Source: Bacteroidota bacterium
GTDB taxonomy: Bacteria; Bacteroidota; Bacteroidia; Chitinophagales; Chitinophagaceae
Reading direction: 5' to 3'
Assembly: GCA_016706595.1 (NCBI GenBank)
Contig: JADJJH010000003.1
Span: 680,001-744,000, forward strand
Length of the DNA stretch: 64,000 nt
Position numbers and translations under genes: made by a program. This document shows, piece after piece, positions 10,693 through 22,600 of this stretch. Every line of letters begins with the position of its first letter. Positions within the stretch are counted from its first letter, which is position 1. The notes beneath the pieces were generated by a model, which was given only the letters and a program-made list of their open reading frames with translations, was not told the DNA's origin and did no database searches.

Positions 10693-13600
10693 ATGAAAAA
10701 AAATTACCATTTTCGTCATTACAGTATCTTGAGCTTGTTTTTCATTTTGTTTGCTTTTTCCCGAAGCAACGCACAGTCAAATTTGAGTTACAAAATGACT
10801 AACCTAACAAATCCCGCTTCGAATATTTTCGAATTTGATGTCATGGTTTCGAATTTTGGACCTGCCACTGCAAACCTTGCCGGTTATTCATTTGCATTAA
10901 ACCACAATAATGCAGGCCCAGGTTTAAAAAATGGTGGAACTTTGACATTAGAAATGAAAGGCGGATCTCGCGCTCCCCAACTGAATACCTTGTTAATGCC
11001 ACAAGTTTCTTACACAAATAGTAATCAATTAAAGGTTGTTACGGGTAATGTTTCGCCCCCGTTGGCTGTTGCAATGCCTTCCGGAACAACCTACCGATTA
11101 GGTCGTTTTCGGTTGAAGAATACAAATAGTTTTGCTTATAACTATTTACCAATTTTCACTTTTTGTCCTAGTTTAACTCCAATGCCAGGTACTTGTGCAG
11201 TGGGATGTTATTATGCACCGTCTACTAATCTTCAACAAAAAAACGTTGCCAATGGGCTATCAACCCTGAATCCAACGCCTGCTTATAAATTAAACGAACC
11301 ATGTACAACTCAATTTGGAACAGTTTATTCAACAGCTTGCAATTCATATTTATGGGTACAAAATGGAATGACTTATACTGCAAGTGGCAGTTACACCCAT
11401 ACCCTTGTAAATGGTAGTTCTTGTGGTTCAGATAGTATCATTACTTTGATTCTCACTATTAATCAGAGCACAAGTTCTAGTACTTCAGTTACCTCAGTAG
11501 GGTCTTATACATGGCTTGAAACCGGAATAACTTATACGATATCTGGAATCTATACGAAAACATCTTTGAATGCTAGTGGCTGTGTTCATACATCAATCTT
11601 GAATCTTACTATTCCTGCAGTGCTTTCCATAAATCTCATTGAAAATCAACCTATTTCATGTTATGGAAATAATGATGCCTCGGCGCAAGCTTTAACAACT
11701 GGCAATGGACCACTAACATTCAGAGTAGATGGAGGCGCATTCAGTAATACCACAGGCATCTTTTTTGGATTAACACCAGGGACACATACCATTTGTGTAA
11801 AAGATGTCTATGGAAGTATTGCTTGCGATACTATCTCTTATATTGAGCCGGATCCTTTGTCGATGACGTTTGTCATTGATTCGTTCGTTTCTTGTCATGG
11901 CAATGATGGAGCTCTATCAGTTAATATCACTGGTGGTACCAATTTGTTGCAGGGTTACTTAACATGGTGGACTAATGCTGCCGGCGATACCTTAAACGAT
12001 GTGCTTACCAATAATTTCGCACTCTATTTAGAATCATTAGCCGCAGGTACTTATAATGTTGCTATTGAAGATGATAGAGGTTGTTTTTATAATCAAAATG
12101 GGATTCTACCACCTGCGGTTCCAATCATTGTAAATGGTTCATTTCCACCAATTGTTTGTTTTGGTGGAACTACAACTATAACACCAAGTGCAACTGGTGG
12201 TGTGCCTTATGCACCACACACATTTACTATAAATGGTTTGCCGGTCGCTGGTTCATATCCAGCCGGTACTTATACTATAGTAGCCACAGATGCAAAAGGA
12301 TGTACAGGCTCTACCATAATTACAATTACCCAACCAGGCCTTTTAACTAGCACAATGAATGCAACTGCTTGTGATAATTATACATGGTCGGTAAATGGAG
12401 TTACTTATTCTAATAGTGGAACTTATGTTGCCAATTTACTTTCAATGGCAGGTTGCGATAGTTCAGTTACCTTGTTACTTACTATAAACCAGAGTTCAAC
12501 AATTGGTAGCGCAACGATTACGGCTTGTGATAGTTATACTTGGAATGGAACAACCTATACAAGTAGTGGTGTTTATACAGTTACATCCCTGAATGCCCAA
12601 GGGTGTGTAAACACAGCGACCTTAACGCTTACTATTAATTATAGCCAAACCGACTCTTCAACAGTTCATGCATGTAATTCATATGTTTGGGCAGTTTGTG
12701 GAATTACTTATACTGCCTCGGGTACTTATACCTATACGGGATTAACCCCGGCTGGTTGCCCGAAAACATGTACCTTATATCTTACAGTTGGTCGTGACTC
12801 AAGTTATGTAAACAATGTAGTGGCATGTAATTCATATCTATGGCCATTAACAAGCGGAACCTATTTTCTTTCCGGTACCTACACCGCCATTAGTATGAAT
12901 GGCAGTGGGTGTTTGAATTTTGATACACTTCACTTAACCATTGGACATCCTAGCACTAATGGTGGAGCAACAGTAACTGCCTGCAATAGTTATACTTGGA
13001 ATGGTACAACCTATACAACAAGCGGAACTTATACATACACTTCATTGAATATGTATGGTTGTGTAAACACAGCTACCTTAAATCTAACCATAAATTATAG
13101 CTCCACCAATGGCAATGCAACAGTAACGGCTTGTGATAGTTATACATGGAATGGCGTAACTTATACCACAAGTGGCGTTTACACAAAAACAACCTTAAAT
13201 GCAAGTGGATGTGTAAACACAGCAACCTTAAACCTCACCATTAATTATAGTTCAACCAATGGTAATGCTACGATAACTGCATGTAATAGCTATACTTGGA
13301 ATGGCGTAACTTATACAACAAGTGGTGTGTATACAAAGACCACCTTAAATGCAAGTGGATGTGTAAACACTGCAACCTTAAACCTCACCATTAATTATAG
13401 TTCAACCAATGGTAATGCTACCATCACTGCATGTAATAGCTATACTTGGAATGGTACAACTTATACAACGAGTGGTGTGTATACCTATACTTCATTGAAT
13501 GCATCTGGTTGTATAAATACAGCCACCTTAAATCTTACCATAAATTACTCATCAACGAATGGCAATGCGACAATCACTGCATGTAATAGTTACACTTGGA

Positions 13601-16600
13601 ATGGTACAACTTATACAACAAGTGGTGTGTATACATATACTTCATTAAATGCTGCGGGTTGTATAAACACAGCTACATTAAATTTAACCATCAATTATAG
13701 CTCGACGAATGGGAATGCAACCATCACGGCATGTAATAGTTATACATGGAATGGAACAACTTATACAACCAGTGGGGTGTATACTAAAACTTCCTTGAAT
13801 GCATCAGGATGTGTTAACACCGCAACTTTAACGCTTACCATAAATTATTCATCAACGAATGGCAATGCAACGATTACAGCTTGTAATAGTTATACTTGGA
13901 ATGGAACAACTTATACAACGAGTGGCGTGTATACGTATACTTCATTGAATGCATCTGGATGTATAAACACAGCAACATTAAATCTAACCATAAATTATAG
14001 CTCAACCAATGGAAATGCAACGGTAACTGCTTGTGATAGCTATACATGGAATGGAACAACTTATACAACAAGTGGTGTATATACATATACTTCATTGAAT
14101 GCATCTGGATGTATAAACACAGCTACATTAAATGTAACCATAAATTATTCATCAACGAATGGCAATGCAACGGTAACTGCTTGTGATAGTTATACATGGA
14201 ATGGAACAACTTATACAACAAGTGGTGTGTATACTAAAACTACAATAAATGCATCAGGTTGTGTAAACACAGCGACTCTAAATCTAACTATCAATTATTC
14301 ATCAACGAATGGCAATGCCACCATCACTGCATGTAATAGTTATACTTGGAATGGTAGTACTTACACAGCGAGTGGAGTGTATACTTATACTTCGATGAAT
14401 GCCTCAGGTTGTGTCAATACTGCCACCTTAAATCTAACCATCAATTACAGCTCTTCTAATGGCAATGCCACGGTTACAGCTTGTGATAGTTATACTTGGA
14501 ATGGTACAACCTATACAACAAGTGGAGTGTATACTTATACTTCATTGAACGCATCGGGTTGTGTAAATACAGCCACCTTAAATCTAACCATCAATTATAG
14601 TTCAACTAATGGCAATGCAACCATTACAGCATGCGATAGTTATACATGGAATGGAGTTACCTATACAACGAGTGGTGTGTATACTAAAACAACCTTAAAT
14701 GCATCAGGTTGTGTAAACACAGCAACTTTAACGCTTACGATTAATTACAGTTCAAGTAACGGTAATGCAACCATTACAGCTTGTGATAGTTATACATGGA
14801 ACGGTACAGTGTATACAACAAGTGGTGTATATACTTATACTTCTTTAAATACTTCGGGTTGTGTAAACACAGCTATATTAACATTAACCATCAATCAGAG
14901 TTCTAATGTTGGAAATAGTACAATTACTGCTTGTAATTCATACAATTGGTTTGGGGTAACCTATACAACAAGTGGTGTTTACACTCATACCATGTTAAAT
15001 TCTCAAGGTTGTGTAAATACCTCTACACTTACACTTACAATTAATTATTCAACTACCAATGGTAATGCAACTATTACGGCTTGTAATAGCTATACCTGGA
15101 ATGGTACAACGTATACTGCAAGTGGAACCTATACCCATTATTCACTCAATGCACAAGGATGTTTAAATACGGCAACACTTTACCTAACCATAAATTATTC
15201 ATCATCAAATGGAAACTCAGTGATAGTTGCTTGTGATAACTATACTTGGAATGGAACAACCTATACAACGAGTGGTACTTATACCTATACCTCTTTAAAT
15301 GCAGCAGGTTGCGTGAATACAGCAACTTTAATATTGACTATTAATTATAGTTCAACAAATGGAAGTGGAACGATTACGGCATGTGACAGTTATACTTGGA
15401 ATGGAATGACTTATACAGCAAGTGGTGTGTATACTCATACTTCGATGAATGCAGGAGGATGTGTCAATACAGCTACTTTAAATTTAACCATTAATTACTC
15501 TTCAAATACTGGTAATTCAACCATTACCGCATGTGACAGTTATACTTGGAATGGTATTACTTATACCACAAGTGGAGTGTATACTCATACTTCATTAAAT
15601 GCATCTGGTTGTGTAAACACAGCAACCTTGAGTCTTACCATTAATTATAGTGAAACCATCACAACCAACGTACATGCATGTAATTCATACATGTGGTCGA
15701 TTTGCGGATTGGTTTATACCACATCAGGTGCTTATACCTTTACATCCTTAAATGCGGCAGGTTGTTTAAAAACATGTATTTTAAATTTAACCCTTGATCA
15801 TGATTCTAGTTATGTCAATAATGTAACAGCATGTAATTCTTACTTATGGCCGAAAACAGGAGGGACCTATTTTGTAACCGGTACCTATACAGCTATCAGC
15901 ATCAATGGTTCGGGTTGCTTTAATTATGATACACTCAATCTAACCATTGGCTATCCAACAACCAATGGAAGTCTAACCATAACTGCATGTGATAGTTATG
16001 TTTGGAATGGAACCACTTATACAACAAGCGGTGTGTATACATATACCACTTTAAATGCTTGGGGATGTGTTAATACAGCAACTTTAAATCTAACTATAAA
16101 TTATAGTTCAAACAATGGCAATTCAACCATAACTGCATGCAATAGTTATTTATGGAATGGAGTAAATTATACATTGAGTGGGGTTTATACCTACACTTCA
16201 TTAAATGCTTCTGGATGTGTAAATACTGCTACCTTATATCTTACCATAAATTATAGTTCATCGAATGGTAATGCAACGGTTACCGCTTGTGATAGTTATA
16301 CTTGGAATGGAACAACTTATACAACAAGTGGAGTGTATACGTACACAACTTTAAATGCATCAGGTTGTGTAAACACGGCTACTTTAATTCTTACTATCAA
16401 TTATTCTTCTAACAATGTTAATGCAACGATTACCGCTTGTGATAGTTATACATGGAATGGTACAACCTATACAGCCAGTGGAGTTTATACCTATACTTCA
16501 TTAAATGCAACAGGTTGCGTAAATACAGCCACATTGAATTTAACCATCAACTATAGTTCAAGCAATGGCAATGCAAGCATTACCGCATGTAATAGTTATA

Positions 16601-19600
16601 CTTGGAATGGCACAACGTATACAGCTAGTGGAGTTTATACATTTACTTCATTAAATGCAGCAGGATGTGTAAATACAGCCACATTGAATTTGACCATCAA
16701 CTATAGTTCAAGCAATGGCAATGCAACCATTACCGCTTGTGATAGTTATACTTGGAATGGTGCAACGTATACAACAAGTGGTGTGTATACTTATACTTCA
16801 TTAAATGCATCGGGTTGCGTAAATACAGCCACTTTAATTCTTACAATAAATTATAGCACATCAAGTACAGCCACTGCAACTGCTTGCGATAGTTATACAT
16901 GGATAACCAATGGAGTAACCTATACTGCATCTGGAAACTATACTTTTGTTGGAACAAATACCGCTGGTTGTTCTCATACGTATACTTTAAACTTAACCAT
17001 TAACTATAGCACAAGTAATGGTAATGCAACGGTTACAGCTTGTGATAGTTATACTTGGAACGGAGCGACCTATACAACAAGTGGTGTATATACTTATACT
17101 TCATTAAATGCAACAGGTTGTGTAAACACAGCAACGCTTACACTTACCATAAATAATAGTTCAAGCAATGGTAATGCAACGATCACAGCATGTGATAGTT
17201 ATACATGGAATGGCACAACCTATACAGCCAGCGGAGTATATACTTATACTTCATTAAATGCAACTGGTTGTGTAAATACAGCGACACTTACGCTTACCAT
17301 TAATTATAGTTCAAGCAATGGAAATGCAACCATTACCGCATGTGATAGTTATACATGGAATGGAACTACCTATACAACATCTGGAGTATACACGTATACT
17401 TCATTAAATGCAGCAGGTTGTGTAAACACAGCTACACTCACACTTACCATCAATTATAGTTCAAGCAATGGCAATGCAACCATCACAGCTTGTAATAGTT
17501 ACACATGGAATGGTACCACCTATACAGCAAGTGGAGTGTATACTTATACTTCATTAAATGCAGCTGGTTGTGTAAATACAGCAACGCTTACACTTACCAT
17601 AAATTATAGTTCAACCAATGGTAATGCAACGGTTACCGCTTGTGATAGTTATACTTGGAATGGAACTACCTATACAACATCTGGAGTATACACGTATACT
17701 TCATTAAATGCAACAGGTTGTGTAAACACTGCAACACTTACGCTTACCATAAATTATAGTTCAACCAATGGAAATGCTACGGTTACCGCCTGCGATAGTT
17801 ATACTTGGAATGGCGCAACTTATACCACAAGTGGAACTTATACGTATACTTCATTAAATGCAACAGGTTGCGTAAACACGGCAACGCTTACACTGACTAT
17901 AAATAATAGTTCAAATAATGGTAATGCAACAATTACTGCTTGTAATAGTTACACATGGAATGGTACCACCTATACAGCAAGTGGAGTGTATACTTATACT
18001 TCATTAAATGCAGCTGGTTGTGTAAATACAGCAATACTAAATTTAACGATTAATGCCTTGCCGTCTGTAAGCATATCGGCTACAGCAACTACAGTTTGTG
18101 CTTATACATCAACCACCTTAACCGCAACTGGAGCAGCTTCTTATGCATGGATGCCAGGTTCATCAACGAATGCGTCTATAACTGTATCACCTACAACCAC
18201 AACAACGTACACAGTTACTGGTACCAGTAGTTTAGGTTGTACGAAAACGGCAACACAAACTATAACTGTAAATGCTCGACCTAGCTTTAGTGTTTCAGCA
18301 ATTCCATCTACTATTTGTGCTGGAGGAAGCTCAACCTTAACAGCAAGTGTTTCAACCAACACTTATGTTTGGATGCCTGGTGCTTTAACGGGCACTTCAG
18401 TAACAGTTTCACCACTTACTACAACAGTATATACAATAACAGCTACGAACGCTTTAGGTTGTACCAAATCTTCAACCAAAACTGTTACGGTAAATCAACT
18501 GCCAAATGTGAATGCTTCATCTACAACCATATGTGAAGGTGCCAATGCCTCATTAACGGCAACAGGTGCTTCAGCTTATACATGGATGCCTGGTTCATTA
18601 ACTGGTAGTACGATTACAGTTTCTCCTACCGTAACAACAACTTATACGGTTACAGGAAGTTCAACAGCTGCGTGTACAAATACAGCAACTGCAACCGTTA
18701 CAGTAAATGCACTTACTTATAACGGAAATGCAACCGTTACTGCTTGTGATAGTTATACATGGAATGGAGCTACTTATACAACAAGTGGAATATATACCTA
18801 CACTTCCTTAAATGCAGCGGGTTGTATCAATACAGCAACTTTAACACTAACCATTAACTATGGTGAAACTACTACTACAAATGTTCATGCATGTGATTCG
18901 TATATGTGGTCGATTTGCGGTTTAGTGTATACTACTTCTGGTGCGTATACCTATACATCTTTAAATGCAGCAGGCTGTTTGAAAACTTGCATATTGAATT
19001 TAACGATTGATCATGATTCTAGTTATGTAACCAACGTACAAACTTGCGGACCTTATTTATGGAGCAAAACGGGTGGGACTTATTTTGTTACTGGTACGTA
19101 TACAACAATTAGCATTAATGGTTCAGGTTGTTTCAATTATGACACGCTGAATTTAAGTGTGGGCGCACCAACTACCAATGGAAATGCAACGGTTTCTGCG
19201 TGCGATAGTTACACATGGAATGGTACAACCTATACAGCTAGTGGAGTGTATACGTATACTTCAATCAATGCATCTGGATGTTTAAATACAGCTACATTAA
19301 TTCTTACGATTAATCATAGTTCAAGCAATGGTAATGCAACCATTACTGCTTGTGATAGTTATACATGGAATGGCACAACGTATACAGCTAGTGGAGTTTA
19401 TACATTTACTTCATTAAATGCAGCAGGTTGTGTAAATACAGCAACGCTTACACTTACCATAAATAATAGTTCAAGCAATGGTAATGCAACGATCACAGCA
19501 TGTGATAGTTATACATGGAATGGCACAACGTATACAGCTAGTGGAGTTTATACTTATACTTCATTAAATGCAGCAGGTTGTGTAAATACAGCTACGCTGA

Positions 19601-22600
19601 CTCTTACTATAAATAATAGTTCAAATAATGGTAATGCAACCATTACCGCATGTGATAGTTATACATGGAATGGTACAACCTATACAGCTAGTGGAGTATA
19701 TACTTATACTTCAATCAATGCAGCAGGTTGTGTAAATACAGCGACATTAAATTTGACCATCAATTATAGTTCAAGCAATGGAAATGCAAGCATAACCGCT
19801 TGTGATAGTTATACTTGGAATGGTGCAACCTATACAACAAGTGGTGTATATAGTTATACTTCATTAAATGCAGCAGGTTGTGTAAACACCGCAACACTTA
19901 CACTTACTATAAATAATAGTTCAAATAATGGTAATGCAACGATCACAGCATGTGATAGTTATACATGGAATGGCACAACGTATACAGCTAGTGGAGTTTA
20001 TACATTTACTTCATTAAATGCAGCAGGTTGTGTAAATACAGCTACGCTGACTCTTACTATAAATAATAGTTCAAATAATGGTAATGCAACAATTACAGCA
20101 TGTGATAGTTATACTTGGAATGGTGCAACGTATACAACGAGTGGAGTATATACCTATACTTCAATCAATGCAGCAGGTTGTGTAAATACAGCGACATTAA
20201 ATTTGACCATCAATTATAGTTCAAGCAATGGTAATGCAACGGTTACCGCTTGTGATAGTTATACTTGGAATGGAGCGACCTATACAACAAGTGGTGTATA
20301 TACTTATACTTCATTAAATGCAGCAGGTTGTGTAAATACTGCAACGCTTACCCTTACTATAAATAATAGTTCAAATAATGGTAATGCAACCATTACGGCT
20401 TGTAATAGTTATACATGGAATGGTACTACTTACACAATATCTGGAGTATACACGTATACTTCATTAAATGCTTCAGGTTGTGTAAACACAGCAACACTTA
20501 CCCTTACTATAAATAATAGTTCAAGCAATGGTAATGAAACCATCACCGCATGTAATAGTTATACATGGAATGGTACTACTTATACTACTAGTGGTGTATA
20601 CACATATACTTCATTAAATGCAGCAGGTTGTGTAAATACAGCAACACTTACACTTACTATAAATAATAGTTCAAATAATGGTAATGCAACCATTACGGCT
20701 TGTAATAGTTATACATGGAATGGAACTACTTATACTGCTAGCGGAACTTACACGTATACTTCATTAAATGCTTCAGGTTGTGTGAATACAGCAACGCTTA
20801 CGCTTACCATAAATAATAGTTCAACAAATGGTAATGCAACGATTACAGCTTGTAATAGTTATACATGGAATGGAACTACTTATACTGCTAGCGGAACTTA
20901 CACGTATACTTCATTAAATGCAGCGGGTTGTGTAAATACAGCAACGCTTACACTTACCATAAATAATAGTTCAAATAATGGTAATGCAACCATTACGGCT
21001 TGTAATAGTTATATATGGAATGGTACTACTTATACTGCTAGCGGAACTTACACGTATACTTCATTGAATGCAGCGGGTTGTGTAAATACAGCAACGCTAA
21101 CGCTTACCATAAATAATAGTTCAACAAATGGTAATGCAACGATTACAGCTTGTAACAGCTACACATGGAATGGAACTACTTATACTGCTAGCGGAACTTA
21201 CACGTATACTTCATTGAATGCAGCAGGTTGCGTAAACACTGCAACACTTACGCTTACAATTAATAATAGCACAACGAATGGTAATTCTACAATTACAGCA
21301 TGCAATAGCTATACGTGGAATGGAACAACATATACTGCAAGTGGTGTTTATACAAAAACCACTTTAAATGCTGCGGGTTGTGTAAACACTGCAACGCTCA
21401 CTTTAACCATCACTGGTAATACAACCGTGATAACTTGTCCGGCGAATATTACAGTAAATGCAGATAATGGTATATGTGGTGCCGTGGTAATTTATCCAGC
21501 CCCAACGGTTAGCGGTTCACCTACACCAACCATTACCTACTCTGCAGCATCAGGTTCAGTTTTCCCTGTAGGTACAACTACAGTAACTGTAATTGCAAGC
21601 AATAGTTGTGGTGCAGATACTTGCACATTCACCATTACGGTAATTGATAATCAACCTCCGGTGATTACTTGTCCACCACCTGTAACAGTTTATATTCCGC
21701 AATGCACGCCAAGTACTAACTTACTTACTAATGGTAATTTCAATAATAACTTAACCAATTGGGTGGCATCTAGTGCAGGAATTGCAACTATATCTACTAA
21801 CACGACTACAGGAAACTTTATGATTCTAAATAATAGTGATGTAGCAGGTACTTATTATGCAACTAACGAAACTACTGCATCGGCAGGTTTGGTTTATACT
21901 TTAGCAGGCAAAGCCGGAACTCATAGTGTTACAGGAACTGCAACAGTGTATATTGAATTCTTCAATGCAGCAAATACTTCATTAGGATTAAGCACAATTA
22001 AAACAGTTACAACTGCTTACTCAGGTACATGGACAACAAGTCATAATTTTAGTATCACAGGTACTTCACCTGCTGGAACAACTAAATTAAAAGTTACTTG
22101 TAAATCAGTGAATCGTGCGGTGAAAGTGGATGATTTGGTATTAACTGCCCCTTGTCCTACAACAACAACTATTGCTTCAATTGGCACGGCTACGGCAACT
22201 GATAATTGTGCAGTATCTACAATTACAAAAAATTATTCTTCATCTATATACCCTGTTGGTTCTACAACCGTATTATGGACAGCCACTGATGTAAACGGAT
22301 TGAGCAGTTCATGTACTCAAACTATTACAGTAACATCTTGCACCAATACGTTCGATACAACCAATGTCAGCGCTTGTAATAGCTATGCATGGACTGTTTC
22401 AGGCTTAACCTATTCGACATCTGGGACCTATACAAAAACAAATGTATTGGCAGGAGGTTGTATTAGCACTTCGGTTTTGAATCTCGTAATTAATAATAGT
22501 TCAACAACTGGTAGTATTACAACAAGTGCTTGTCCTTCATATACATGGGCAGCTAATGGTGTAGTTTACACAGCAACTGGTGTGTATACTCACACTTCAT

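Noticed and set aside
12493..21414. Regular 150-bp direct repeats, at first sight like a CRISPR or satellite
   Set aside because: The repeats lie in one open frame with conserved protein sequence and synonymous changes; there are no spacers and no cas genes. They code for the adhesin.
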